A stretch of 64,000 bases of DNA, from contig NZ_JACATN010000001.1 of the NCBI RefSeq assembly GCF_018603515.1, positions 186,001 through 250,000 of the forward strand. The letters run 5' to 3'. Under the pieces are notes generated by a model that did no database searches, was not told the origin of the DNA, and worked only from the letters and a program-made list of their open reading frames with translations. The stretch is from Zobellia barbeyronii (GTDB lineage: Bacteria > Bacteroidota > Bacteroidia > Flavobacteriales > Flavobacteriaceae). Positions 55,417-64,000 of the stretch are shown piece by piece (within the stretch, counting starts at the first letter, position 1; each line of letters begins with the position of its first letter). The position numbers and the translations under genes were made by a program.

Positions 55417-56946
55417 ATGAGCATCAAAAAAGCTTCTTCTGCACTGATTTCCGTATTCCATAAAGATGGATTGGAACCAATCATCAAAAAATTTCAAGAA
55501 CTTGGTATTACTATCTACTCCACAGGAGGTACCGAAAAATTTATAAAAGACCTTGGTGTTGAAGTCGTACCAGTAGAAGATGTAACTAGTTACCCTTCTA
55601 TTTTAGGAGGCAGAGTTAAAACATTACACCCAAAGGTTTTTGGCGGAATCTTAAACAGACAAGACAACGAAAGTGATGTTGCCCAGTTAGAAGAATTTGA
55701 AATTCCTCAATTAGACATTGTAATCGTAGATCTTTATCCTTTTGAAAAGACCGTAGCCAGTGGCGCACCAGAGCAAGATATTATTGAAAAAATAGATATA
55801 GGTGGTATTTCGTTAATTCGTGCAGCTGCAAAAAACTTTAAAGATGTGCTTTGTGTTTCTTCAATGGAAGACTACTCAGACTTCTTAAATGTTATTTCAG
55901 AAGGAAACGGAAATACTAGTCTTGCTGACCGTAAACGTTTTGCCTCAAAAGCATTCAACGTTTCATCTCATTATGACACAGCTATTTTCAACTATTTTAA
56001 TAAAGAGCAACAAAAACCAACGCTTAAAATAAGCGAAGATAATGGGCAGGTATTGCGTTATGGCGAAAACCCACACCAAAAAGGATTCTTCTTTGGTGAT
56101 TTCGATGCTATTTTTGACAAACTACACGGTAAGGAGCTTTCATACAACAACCTTTTAGATGTTGATGCAGCTGTTAACCTAATGAACGAATTTAAAAACG
56201 ATGCGCCTACTTTTGCCATCTTAAAGCACAATAACGCTTGTGGTCTAGCGCAACGCGAAACTATTCACCAAGCTTATGTAGATGCATTGGCCGGTGATCC
56301 TGTTTCAGCTTTTGGCGGTATTTTAATAAGTAATGTTGAAATAGATAAACCTACTGCAGAAGAAATTCACAGTTTGTTTTGTGAAGTTGTCATAGCACCT
56401 AGCTATTCTGCAGAAGCACTTGAGATACTAAAAGGTAAAAAGAACAGGATTATTCTTATCCTAAAAGAAGTAGCACTACCTGAGACTTCAGTAAGAACAT
56501 GTCTTAATGGATACTTAGTTCAAGATAAAGATAATAGAACGGATGCTTTAGAAGACTTACAGTACGTAACCGAGAGCAAACCATCAGAACAAGATCTTGA
56601 AGATTTAATTTTCGCTTCAAAATTATGTAAGCATACAAAATCTAACACAATTGTCATTGCAAAAAACAAACAATTATGTGCTAGTGGAACAGGCCAAACC
56701 TCTCGTGTAGACGCTCTTAACCAAGCAATTCACAAGGCTAAATCATTTAATTTTGACCTAAAAGGAGCCGTAATGGCGAGCGATGCGTTCTTTCCTTTCC
56801 CAGATTGTGTAGAGATAGCCAATAAAAGTGGTATTTCTAGCGTTATACAGCCGGGCGGGTCCATTAAGGACCAATTAAGTATCGATTATTGTAATGAAAA
56901 TAGCGTATCTATGGTTATGACAGGCACACGTCATTTCAAGCATTAA
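55417..56946 (+). CDS. purH: Bifunctional AICAR transformylase / IMP cyclohydrolase
   Basis: 509 residues. N-terminal MGS-like IMP cyclohydrolase domain (KKASSALISVFHKDGLEPIIKKFQELGITIYSTGGT; LGGRVKTLHPKVFGGIL) and C-terminal AICAR formyltransferase domain with the catalytic Lys270-His271 pair (ILKHNNACGLA) and SDAFFPFPDCVEIANKSGI. Carries out the last two steps of de novo purine synthesis. It ends in VMTGTRHFKH, the conserved tail. The mreB gene begins 66 nt downstream with its own -7 element. Confidence 0.97.
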   Translation: MSIKKASSALISVFHKDGLEPIIKKFQELGITIYSTGGTEKFIKDLGVEVVPVEDVTSYPSILGGRVKTLHPKVFGGILNRQDNESDVAQLEEFEIPQLDIVIVDLYPFEKTVASGAPEQDIIEKIDIGGISLIRAAAKNFKDVLCVSSMEDYSDFLNVISEGNGNTSLADRKRFASKAFNVSSHYDTAIFNYFNKEQQKPTLKISEDNGQVLRYGENPHQKGFFFGDFDAIFDKLHGKELSYNNLLDVDAAVNLMNEFKNDAPTFAILKHNNACGLAQRETIHQAYVDALAGDPVSAFGGILISNVEIDKPTAEEIHSLFCEVVIAPSYSAEALEILKGKKNRIILILKEVALPETSVRTCLNGYLVQDKDNRTDALEDLQYVTESKPSEQDLEDLIFASKLCKHTKSNTIVIAKNKQLCASGTGQTSRVDALNQAIHKAKSFNFDLKGAVMASDAFFPFPDCVEIANKSGISSVIQPGGSIKDQLSIDYCNENSVSMVMTGTRHFKH

Positions 56947-56952
56947 TTTCAT

Positions 56953-56960
56953 TACTTTTG
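56953..56960 (+). promoter_or_regulatory. -7 element of the mre-mrdA-rodA operon
   Basis: TACTTTTG matches TAnnTTTG, starting 6 nt after the purH stop and 53 nt before mreB. The -33 TTG is absent. Confidence 0.5.
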
Positions 56961-57012
56961 TCGATGAAATACACCCCTTATCAAGCTAGTAACATAACCA
57001 AACAGATTACAA

Positions 57013-58041
57013 ATGGGATTTTTTGATTTCTTGACTGAGGAAATCGCCATCGATTTAGGTACGGCGAACACCCTAATCATACACAATGACAAGGTCGTTG
57101 TAGATAGTCCATCTATCGTAGCCCGAGACCGTATTTCTGGCAAAATCATCGCCGTTGGCAAAGAGGCCAATATGATGCAAGGTAAAACTCACGAAAACAT
57201 TAAGACTATCCGTCCGTTAAAAGATGGGGTTATTGCAGATTTTGATGCTTCTGAGAAGATGATCAATATGTTCATAAAGAACATTCCTGCTTTAAAGAAA
57301 AAATGGTTTCCACCTGCATTGCGCATGGTTATCTGTATTCCTTCTGGTATTACAGAAGTAGAAATGCGTGCGGTTAAAGAATCTGCAGAACGTGTAAATG
57401 GCAAAGAAGTTTACTTAATTCACGAGCCAATGGCAGCAGCTATAGGTATCGGTCTAGATATCATGCAACCTAAAGGAAACATGATTGTTGATATAGGTGG
57501 TGGTACTACAGAAATTGCCGTAATAGCTTTAGGTGGTATTGTTTGCGATAAATCTGTAAAGATTGCAGGTGATGTTTTCACTAATGACATTATTTACTAC
57601 ATGCGTACACAGCACAACCTTTATGTAGGTGAAGCTACCGCAGAAAGCATAAAAATAGAAATAGGTTCTGCTACAGAAGATTTACAGACTCCACCAGATG
57701 AAAAATCTGTACAAGGTCGTGATCTATTAACTGGTAAGCCTAAACAAGTTCAGATTTCATATCGTGAAATTGCTAAAGCATTGGACAAATCTATACTTCG
57801 TGTAGAAGATGCCGTTATGGAGACACTTTCACAAACACCTCCAGAACTAGCTGCCGATATTTATAACACCGGTATTTACTTAGCTGGCGGTGGCTCTATG
57901 CTACGTGGACTTGACAGAAGGTTATCACAAAAAACAGACCTACCTGTATACATTGCCGAAGACCCGCTACGAGCAGTAGTTAGAGGTACAGGTATAGCAC
58001 TTAAAAACTTAGAGCGCTACAAGAGTATCCTTATCAAATAA
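57013..58041 (+). CDS. mreB: Rod shape-determining protein MreB
   Basis: 342 residues of the bacterial actin family: phosphate-1 DLGTANTLI, phosphate-2 MIVDIGGGTTEIAVIALGGIV, adenosine motif GIYLAGGGSMLRGLD. The N-terminus MGFFDFLTEEIAI includes the amphipathic membrane-binding helix. MreB filaments guide lateral-wall synthesis together with MreC, MreD, PBP2 and RodA, all encoded downstream in order. Starts the operon. Confidence 0.98.
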   Translation: MGFFDFLTEEIAIDLGTANTLIIHNDKVVVDSPSIVARDRISGKIIAVGKEANMMQGKTHENIKTIRPLKDGVIADFDASEKMINMFIKNIPALKKKWFPPALRMVICIPSGITEVEMRAVKESAERVNGKEVYLIHEPMAAAIGIGLDIMQPKGNMIVDIGGGTTEIAVIALGGIVCDKSVKIAGDVFTNDIIYYMRTQHNLYVGEATAESIKIEIGSATEDLQTPPDEKSVQGRDLLTGKPKQVQISYREIAKALDKSILRVEDAVMETLSQTPPELAADIYNTGIYLAGGGSMLRGLDRRLSQKTDLPVYIAEDPLRAVVRGTGIALKNLERYKSILIK

Positions 58042-58130
58042 AACCTAAAGATTTCGGGGCGATTTCAAAAGGTTTTAAACTTTATTTCCATTCGGAATTG
58101 CTTCGCAGGTTTCACCAAATCTAATAGTGA

Positions 58131-58952
58131 ATGCAGCAGATCATCAATTTTATCATACGATATAAGAATTTCCTTCTTTATGTCTTCTTGATGATTGTTT
58201 CTTTGGGCTTTACGATTCAATCGCATTCGTATCACCAGTCGCGTTTTTTCAATTCTTCTAATTGGATTACTGGCAATATTTTAGAAACCTCTAATGATGT
58301 TTCTACCTATTTTGGCCTTGATACTGAGAACCAAAAGCTTATGCGAGAGAATCAAAACTTGCGCAAGTTACTTTTCAATAAGAAAGAATTAGACACTATT
58401 GTCTTAGACTCCGTTCAATTAACTTATACGATTACAACTGGTAAAGTCATTAAAAATAGTTTTGCGGATCCTCGTAACTATATAACTATTGACCAAGGAA
58501 GCAAAGACAGTGTTGCACCAGATATGGGTGTTATAACCAGTCAGGGTATTTTAGGAATTGTAGAGAATACTTCCAAAAACTTTGCTACCGTACAGTCTAT
58601 TCTGAACGAGAAATCTAACATTAATGCCAAAATAAAAAACACAGATCATTTTGGTTCCTTAGTATGGGACACAAAAAGGTACAATGTGGTACAATTGATA
58701 GATATACCCAGATTAGTACCCCTAACTATTGGTGACACCATTGTAACCGGAGGTATGAGTAGTATTTTTCCTGAAAACATTCCTATTGGTACCATTAGAA
58801 AATTTGATTTAAATACGTCTCAAAGTTTTTATACTATAGATGTGGCACTTTTTAATGATATGACCAATATTAAGAACGTCTATATAATAGATAATTCTTA
58901 TCGCGAAGAAATTTTAAAACTAGAAAAACTAACGGAGACAAATGGTCAGTAA
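58131..58952 (+). CDS. mreC: Rod shape-determining protein MreC
   Basis: 273 residues: one membrane helix (about 11-29), a short coiled coil (about 60-80, QKLMRENQNLRKLLFNKKELD) and the two-lobed beta domain (GKVIKNSFADPRNYITIDQGSKDSVAPDMGVITSQGILGIVENTSKNFATVQSIL). It bridges MreB/MreD to PBP2 in the periplasm. 89 nt after mreB; its 3' end overlaps mreD by 11 nt, implying translational coupling. Confidence 0.95.
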   Translation: MQQIINFIIRYKNFLLYVFLMIVSLGFTIQSHSYHQSRFFNSSNWITGNILETSNDVSTYFGLDTENQKLMRENQNLRKLLFNKKELDTIVLDSVQLTYTITTGKVIKNSFADPRNYITIDQGSKDSVAPDMGVITSQGILGIVENTSKNFATVQSILNEKSNINAKIKNTDHFGSLVWDTKRYNVVQLIDIPRLVPLTIGDTIVTGGMSSIFPENIPIGTIRKFDLNTSQSFYTIDVALFNDMTNIKNVYIIDNSYREEILKLEKLTETNGQ

Positions 58953-59451
58953 TTATTACTTCTTAAATGTCATTCGTTTTATACTATTGGTACTAGTACA
59001 AGTACTAGTGTTCAATAAGTTGAATTTTTTCGGCTTCATTAACCCAATGGTTTATATTTTATTTCTTTATTGGTACCCTATAAAGGAGAACAGAGCAGCA
59101 TTCATTGGTTTGGGCTTTTTATTAGGGATTGCGATAGATTTCTTTTCGGACACTATGGCTATACATGCGGCATCTACCATTACCATAGCTTACATGAGGC
59201 CCGCAATAATGAGATTTGTTTTTGGTGTAAACTTTGAATTTCAAAGTTTTAAATTAAGTAATACCACTAGGGTACAACAAATTACGTATTTGGCGTTATT
59301 AATTATAGTACATCACCTTGTTTTCTTTACGCTGGAAATTTTTAGTTTGGCTAATTTCCTATTAATTTTGAAGAAAGTATTAGCTACGGGCACCGCAACT
59401 CTTATTCTTTGCTTATTATTTGGTTCACTGTTCAGTGTCCGTAAAGAGTAA
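58942..59451 (+). CDS. mreD: Rod shape-determining protein MreD
   Basis: 169 residues, five membrane helices (LLVLVQVLVFNKLNFFGFINPMVYILFLYWYP; GLGFLLGIAIDFFSDTMAIHAA; further segments to the end). The GFLLGIAIDFF segment is typical of MreD. Inner-membrane part of the elongasome, contacting MreC and PBP2. Overlaps mreC by 11 nt. Confidence 0.93.
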   Translation: MVSNYYFLNVIRFILLVLVQVLVFNKLNFFGFINPMVYILFLYWYPIKENRAAFIGLGFLLGIAIDFFSDTMAIHAASTITIAYMRPAIMRFVFGVNFEFQSFKLSNTTRVQQITYLALLIIVHHLVFFTLEIFSLANFLLILKKVLATGTATLILCLLFGSLFSVRKE

Positions 59452-59496
59452 AAAAGCAAAAAAGTATAAACTCCTTAAATTAAAATTTCATCTAAG

Positions 59497-61419
59497 ATGA
59501 AAAAGTTGTTATTATCATCCATTATCGTAATCATTGGCATTACGTTTCTCGGCAGACTCTCTTATCTGCAGATATTCAGCTTTTCGCCAGACCAAGTTTT
59601 GGAAGATCCCGCTATAAAAAGGGTCTATGATTATCCAGAGCGTGGTTACATCTATGATAGGAACGGTAAGCTTTTGGTTGGTAACGACCCAGCATATGAT
59701 GTCATGGTTATTCCTCGTGAGGTTCGCGAATTAGACACTTTAGAGCTCTGTGGACTTCTTAAAATTGATAAAGAAAAATTTAAAAAAGAATTACGAAAAG
59801 CCAGAATCTATTCCCCAAGATTACCTTCGGTTTTTGTACCACAACTCTCCAAAGAAGATTATGCAATGCTTCAGGAGAAAATGCGCCATTACGCTGGTTT
59901 CTATATCCAAAAACGATCTTTACGCTACTATGACACCAATAGCGGCGCTAATGTTTTAGGCTACATTAGTGAGGTAAACGAAAGAGACTTAACCAAAAAC
60001 CCATACTATGTTCAAGGTGAACTTACCGGACGTACAGGAGTAGAGAAGGTATACGAGGATATTTTAAGAGGCAGAAAAGGCGTACAGTATATTCAAAAAG
60101 ATCGTTTCAACAGAGATATTGGTCCTTATAAAAATGGAACTTTGGATACCTTACCTGAACAAGGTTTTGAAATCAATATAACTATTGACAAAGAACTACA
60201 GGAATATGGCGAAAGACTTATGGTTGGTAAATGGGGTGGCATTGTTGCCATTGAACCTGCTACGGGCGAAATATTGTCTATGATTTCAGGTCCTACCTAT
60301 GACCCATCACTTTTAGTAGGTAGAAAAAGGTCTGCTAATTATAGTAAATTACATTACGACTCTATTTCAAAACCAACGTTTGATAGATCTATTTCTTTTG
60401 AAAAAAGTCCTGGATCTCCCTTTAAGGCTATTAATGCCCTAATTGCATTACAAGAAGGAGCCATCACACCTTCTACATCTTTTACATGTCATCATGGTTT
60501 TTTTATTGGTAGACATAAAAAAGGCTGCCACTGTGGAGGTGGAGCAAGAAACTTGAATAATGGAATATACCTATCGTGTAATGCCTATTTCGTAGGTGTT
60601 TACAAAAAGATATTCGAGCAATTCCCTTCCAATAGTGAAGCTATGGATGCTTGGGAAAAGCATGTCAAAAGTTTTGGCTTAGGGTCTTATTTGGGCTCTG
60701 ACCTTTATACAGGAAGACCAGGTACTGTTCCCAGCACTGATCTCTACAACAAATGGTACGGAGTAGGAGACAAAAGATGGTCTGCCACCACCACATACTC
60801 TAATGCCATTGGCCAAGGAGAAGTAAATGTTACACCAATACAATTGGCAAACATGACGGCTGCAATTGCCAATAGAGGATATTTCTTTACGCCCCATGTG
60901 CTTAAAAAAGTAGATGGGAAAAAAATTGATATTCCAGATTTTGTAGAGCCTAAATACACCACGATAGACAAAAGACATTTTGAACCTGTAATTCAGGGTA
61001 TGGCAGATGTTTACCATAAAGGAACAGCTAAGTACGTACAGATTCCCGGTATTGAAATTGCAGGAAAAACAGGTACAGTAGAAAACTACGTTAAAATAGA
61101 TAGCGTTAGAACTCAGTTAACGGACAACTCCGTTTTTGTAGCCTTTGCCCCTGTAGATAATCCCAAAATTGCAATTGCCGTATATATTCAGAACGGATAT
61201 TATGGCTCTAGATATGCAGGCCATATCGCCTCTTTAATGATTGAAAAATATATAAAGAGAGAGATTACTCGGACAGATCTTGAAAAAAGGATGTTAGAAA
61301 GAACTTTGGAACACGAATATGCCAAACCATATAGCGGTAAAGAATTCAAAATAAACGAATACGATTGGAGTAAGCATTCTAGTGTATATAAATTGCAAAA
61401 CAACCAATCAGAAGAATAG
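59497..61419 (+). CDS. mrdA: Penicillin-binding protein 2 (elongation transpeptidase)
   Basis: 640 residues: N-terminal membrane anchor (about 3-22), PBP dimerisation (pedestal) domain (YPERGYIYDRNGKLLVGNDPAYDVMVIPREV) and transpeptidase domain with the three active-site motifs Ser307-x-x-Lys310 (GSPFK; usual STFK-like), Ser360-Cys361-Asn362 (SCN) and Lys524-Thr-Gly526 (KTGT). The stretch CHHGFFIGRHKKGCHCGGG between motifs is rich in Cys/His, common in Bacteroidota PBP2. It cross-links peptidoglycan during elongation with RodA, whose gene starts 3 nt later. Confidence 0.96.
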   Translation: MKKLLLSSIIVIIGITFLGRLSYLQIFSFSPDQVLEDPAIKRVYDYPERGYIYDRNGKLLVGNDPAYDVMVIPREVRELDTLELCGLLKIDKEKFKKELRKARIYSPRLPSVFVPQLSKEDYAMLQEKMRHYAGFYIQKRSLRYYDTNSGANVLGYISEVNERDLTKNPYYVQGELTGRTGVEKVYEDILRGRKGVQYIQKDRFNRDIGPYKNGTLDTLPEQGFEINITIDKELQEYGERLMVGKWGGIVAIEPATGEILSMISGPTYDPSLLVGRKRSANYSKLHYDSISKPTFDRSISFEKSPGSPFKAINALIALQEGAITPSTSFTCHHGFFIGRHKKGCHCGGGARNLNNGIYLSCNAYFVGVYKKIFEQFPSNSEAMDAWEKHVKSFGLGSYLGSDLYTGRPGTVPSTDLYNKWYGVGDKRWSATTTYSNAIGQGEVNVTPIQLANMTAAIANRGYFFTPHVLKKVDGKKIDIPDFVEPKYTTIDKRHFEPVIQGMADVYHKGTAKYVQIPGIEIAGKTGTVENYVKIDSVRTQLTDNSVFVAFAPVDNPKIAIAVYIQNGYYGSRYAGHIASLMIEKYIKREITRTDLEKRMLERTLEHEYAKPYSGKEFKINEYDWSKHSSVYKLQNNQSEE

Positions 61420-61422
61420 CAT

Positions 61423-62706
61423 ATGACCGGCAAAAGTGTCCTCAAACGTCTTGATTGGCTTACTGTTCTATTTTACGTACTCTTATTAACTATTGGGTGG
61501 GTAAACATCTATTCAAGTACCTTTTCCGAAAGCGATTCTTCTATATTCGATTTTGGGACATTACACGGCAAACAGCTTTTCTTTATCCTTACCAGCTTTG
61601 CATCAATTGTAATTCTACTAGCTCTAGAGGCCAACTTTTACGAACGCTTCTCTAGTGTGCTCTACATCATATCCATGGTATTGCTGCTGGGTTTGTTTGT
61701 TTTTGGTAAAACTATTGCAGGTGCTACCTCATGGTACGATTTAGGATTTTTTAACCTACAACCTTCTGAGCTAGCCAAAGTAGCGACAGCCTTGGCACTA
61801 GCAAAGTATCTGAGTGATATTCAGACAGATATAAAACGAAATAAGGATCAGCTTTACGCCTTCCTGATTATACTAATACCAGCTATATTGATTATACCAC
61901 AACCGGATCCTGGTAGTGCGCTAGTCTTCTTCTCGTTAAGTTTTGTAATCTTTAGAGAAGGGCTTCCAATTTACTATCTGGGGATTGTCTTTTTTGCTAT
62001 CATGGTCTTTGTAACTACATTGATGTTTGGTACCATTTGGATTACAATCAGTATTGCATTGATCTTGGTGATTTTCTTCCTTCTAAAAAAGAAAAAATTT
62101 CGAGTTCCAATCATTCCCACTGTAATAGCCGTGGTTCTGACCATTTTATTTTCGCTTTCTGTAGATTTTGTTTTTAACAATGTTTTTGAACAACGTCACC
62201 GAGATCGTTTTAGTCTCTGGTTACGATTAGAAAAGGACCCTGCCAAATTAGAACATATTAGAAAAACTATAGGTTACAACACCTATCAGTCTGAAAAGGC
62301 TATTGAATCTGGTGGTTTCTTCGGAAAAGGTTTTCTGGAAGGAACCCGAACCAAAGGTGATTTTGTACCCGAGCAACACACGGATTATATTTTTAGTACC
62401 GTTGGTGAAGAATGGGGCTTTTTAGGAACCGCAACGGTTGTCTTACTTTTTACTTTTTTATTGTTGCGCCTGGTCTACCTCTCGGAGCGTCAAAAAACAG
62501 GATTTGCCCGAATGTACGGTTATGGCGTTATTTCCATATTGCTAGTGCACTACTTTATAAACATTGGTATGGTAATAGGCGTATTACCTACAATTGGTAT
62601 TCCCCTACCCTTCTTTAGTTATGGAGGTTCAGGACTATTATTCTTTACGGCCTTACTGTTTATTTTCTTAAAACTAGATGCAAACCGATTAAAGGAAGGT
62701 ATTTAA
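61423..62706 (+). CDS. rodA: Rod shape protein RodA (SEDS peptidoglycan polymerase)
   Basis: 427 residues, about ten membrane helices, SEDS family: GATSWYDLGFFNLQPSELAKVATALALAKYL, IPQPDPGSALVF, EQHTDYIFSTVGEEWGFLG, and MVIGVLPTIGIPLPFFSYGGSGLL. The loop between the seventh and eighth helices (about 240-310) is longer than in Escherichia coli RodA. Glycosyltransferase partner of PBP2. Ends the operon; the next gene is convergent. Confidence 0.96.
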   Translation: MTGKSVLKRLDWLTVLFYVLLLTIGWVNIYSSTFSESDSSIFDFGTLHGKQLFFILTSFASIVILLALEANFYERFSSVLYIISMVLLLGLFVFGKTIAGATSWYDLGFFNLQPSELAKVATALALAKYLSDIQTDIKRNKDQLYAFLIILIPAILIIPQPDPGSALVFFSLSFVIFREGLPIYYLGIVFFAIMVFVTTLMFGTIWITISIALILVIFFLLKKKKFRVPIIPTVIAVVLTILFSLSVDFVFNNVFEQRHRDRFSLWLRLEKDPAKLEHIRKTIGYNTYQSEKAIESGGFFGKGFLEGTRTKGDFVPEQHTDYIFSTVGEEWGFLGTATVVLLFTFLLLRLVYLSERQKTGFARMYGYGVISILLVHYFINIGMVIGVLPTIGIPLPFFSYGGSGLLFFTALLFIFLKLDANRLKEGI

Positions 62707-62747
62707 ACCTAGGGGTTCCCATATCTGGTAAAGCAAAAATTTACAGG

Positions 62748-63554
62748 TTAGAATTTAAACTTCCAGCTTCCAGTATCAACCTTACTTTCTAATTGGTTCT
62801 GCTGTTGCTTAGGGAGTTTCTCAAAGAAATCTATACCTGTGCGTTTTTCAATCTCATCAACGGGAACGCTAAATTGTTTTAAAGGTTTTGAGCTCTGTTT
62901 TCCTTCCATCAAAAAAGCTACCATCTTTAAATTATCACCTTTGCCTCTAGCTACTATTTTATAATAATACTTAGGCACATCTACATCTTCATCACCAATC
63001 TCTTTTAACCCATTTTCTAGAACACCAGCTGTGACAACAAAAATTTCTCCGTACTGCTTGGCCCACATACGTACTTGCATTTCCAACTCATTCCAAACAC
63101 CCGCATTAAATTCACGGTTTTGCGGACTTATATTACTGGTATAAAAAGTTTCATTATACGCCTGCTTGGTAAACCTTCTATCTCCTGCAGGGCACAAATG
63201 GCCTCTGTCATATCCAGAACCTTTATAATTTCGCCAATCCGCAGATTTAGTTCTCACTTTTGGATCTTCAATAAAATATGGTCGTTTACGATCATCATGC
63301 GTTAAGTGTTCTTTCTTTAAAGTATACGCCACCCATTCTGCTTGTTCAAACGGTTCATTGTAAGAAAGCATAAAATGGCTATGCTTAACTACATCCCCTG
63401 TTGTAGAACTTGGCATTAAATTACTCGCTACAGAAGTTTTAGGACCGTCTTCTGTTTGCTGTGAATACGTGTCCGGAGTATAAAAATTTTCGAACAACCA
63501 AAAGCCTATTGCGCAGCAGATGGTCAAAATGGTATAAATTGTTTTTCTTTTCAT
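62748..63554 (-). CDS. Membrane-anchored or secreted DNA/RNA non-specific endonuclease (NUC family)
   Basis: 268 residues. N-terminal hydrophobic segment (about 5-20) acts as anchor or signal. The beta-beta-alpha-metal nuclease domain shows the catalytic DRGH motif at 116-119 (SGYDRGHLCPAGDRRF) with His119 as general base, and the metal-binding Asn region (NISPQNREFNAGVWNELE). Related to Serratia nuclease/EndoG; cleaves DNA and RNA with magnesium. ATG 63554 chosen; ATG 63563 adds three residues. Possible roles: nutrient scavenging or defence outside the cell. It is convergent with rodA. Confidence 0.93.
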   Translation of the reverse strand: MKRKTIYTILTICCAIGFWLFENFYTPDTYSQQTEDGPKTSVASNLMPSSTTGDVVKHSHFMLSYNEPFEQAEWVAYTLKKEHLTHDDRKRPYFIEDPKVRTKSADWRNYKGSGYDRGHLCPAGDRRFTKQAYNETFYTSNISPQNREFNAGVWNELEMQVRMWAKQYGEIFVVTAGVLENGLKEIGDEDVDVPKYYYKIVARGKGDNLKMVAFLMEGKQSSKPLKQFSVPVDEIEKRTGIDFFEKLPKQQQNQLESKVDTGSWKFKF

Positions 63555-63752
63555 TCCGTTCAAAAATAGAACAAATTTTAGGTTAAGCCAGAGAGAGCGG
63601 ACACACTATTTGTTTTTAAGGTTCAGAAACAACCATAACACCATCAAATATATAAGGCTATTCGTTTGGGTGGCTTTTTACTGTAAGGGAAAGCTAAAAT
63701 TTTCGACAAATAAGCACACTTCATAAAGTGCAATGTATTTATTTTGTATTAT

Positions 63753-63773
63753 CTAATTCACGTAACGAATTAG
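63753..63773. repeat. Inverted repeat just upstream of msrB
   Basis: CTAATTC and GAATTAG (63753-63759, 63767-63773) flank a 7-nt centre ACGTAAC, 18 nt before the msrB start. The position fits an operator or a small leader hairpin. Confidence 0.45.
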
Positions 63774-63791
63774 TTTAAAGAAAGGAAAGTT

Positions 63792-64000
63792 ATGCTTACA
63801 TGGAAAGATGTAATCAATTTTAGTGTAAAAGGAAATCCCGAACCAGACAAAAGAGTGGAGAAGACCGAGGCCGAATGGCGCGAACTTCTTACTCCTGAGC
63901 AGTTTAGAATCACCCGAAAGAAAGGTACAGAGCAAGCACATACCGGTGCCCTATGTAGTGCACATGATGCAGGAAAGTATAATTGTATCTGTTGTGACAC
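63792..64000 (+). CDS. msrB: Peptide-methionine (R)-S-oxide reductase MsrB, N-terminal part
   Basis: Cut by the right edge of the window after 69 codons. Starts ATG 63792 preceded by AAAGGAAAG. The translation has the MsrB N-terminal text EAEWRELLTPEQFRITRKKGTEQAHTGALCSAHDAGKYNC, and the first half of the zinc-binding CxxC pair (Cys65, Cys68). The catalytic selenocysteine/cysteine site lies beyond the edge. Repairs Met-R-SO in proteins. No signal peptide, so cytoplasmic. Confidence 0.92.
   Translation, partial: MLTWKDVINFSVKGNPEPDKRVEKTEAEWRELLTPEQFRITRKKGTEQAHTGALCSAHDAGKYNCICCD

Noticed and set aside
63770-64000. Minus-strand frame at the right edge
   Set aside because: It is the antisense of the msrB start, which has a ribosome-binding-like AAAGGAAAG and MsrB motifs.

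Overview
The window is chromosomal DNA of a Bacteroidota species, most likely a marine gliding member of the Flavobacteriaceae. The signs are a complete gldKLMN (type IX secretion/gliding) cluster, low-GC AT-rich spacers, promoter elements of the Bacteroidota form TAnnTTTG (the clearest lies before miaB, with a TTG 21 nt upstream), many lipoproteins with S-C or G-C lipoboxes, a TonB-dependent receptor with a carboxypeptidase-like N-terminal domain, and weak Shine-Dalgarno sequences. The genus cannot be settled from the sequence alone. I see no prophage, insertion sequence, CRISPR array or integrase; most of the window is core genome.

Layout. 1-3.3 kb is the tail of a surface-polysaccharide locus (flippase fragment and two GT4-type glycosyltransferases). 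3.3-5.4 kb holds a lipoprotein with a duplicated domain and a divergent secreted protein. 5.6-9.1 kb encodes both subunits of methylmalonyl-CoA mutase. 9.4-11.3 kb is a two-component system. A tRNA-Arg(TCT) sits at 11.5 kb between two terminators. On the minus strand, 11.6-14.9 kb is a three-gene molybdenum hydroxylase operon (di-haem cytochrome, 2Fe-2S subunit, Tat-exported Mo subunit), followed by an M20 amidohydrolase, a YceI protein and a GldJ/GldK-like lipoprotein. 18.1-20 kb carries a DUF2807 protein, a CPXCG zinc-ribbon protein and a Gfo/Idh/MocA oxidoreductase. 20-25.9 kb is a tripartite RND efflux operon (adaptor, pump, TolC-like channel). 26-30.6 kb has an LRR protein, an ABC-F ATPase, a DUF983 protein and a FAD oxidoreductase. 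30.7-35.6 kb is gldKLMN, transcribed leftward and closed by a strong terminator, preceded by an arginase-fold gene and topA (35.7-39.5 kb). 39.6-42.6 kb holds two beta-propeller lipoproteins, one with a haem-binding CxxCH motif.

42.8-49.6 kb is a plus-strand envelope/protein-homeostasis block: miaB, a sigma-54 AAA+ activator, lptE, a TPR-like gene, secG, groES and groEL. Upstream of groES is a sequence resembling a sigma-54 (-24/-12) promoter, a possible link to the activator encoded nearby. Behind groEL a 32-residue, very basic open reading frame faces the other way. 50-53.3 kb is a small metal-handling cluster (HYC_CC_PP-type protein, TonB-dependent receptor, HMA-domain protein). 53.6-56.9 kb has a lipoprotein, a GAF-domain fRMsr-like protein and purH. 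57-62.7 kb is the rod-shape operon mreB-mreC-mreD-mrdA(PBP2)-rodA. The window ends with a membrane-anchored DNA/RNA nuclease and the start of msrB, cut by the window edge.

I did not find a convincing new multi-gene system. The best leads are modest: the possible sigma-54 control of groESL, an arginase-fold protein that has lost half of its metal ligands next to gldK, the small lysine/alanine-rich peptide gene behind groEL, and the vicinal-cysteine cluster at 50-53 kb.
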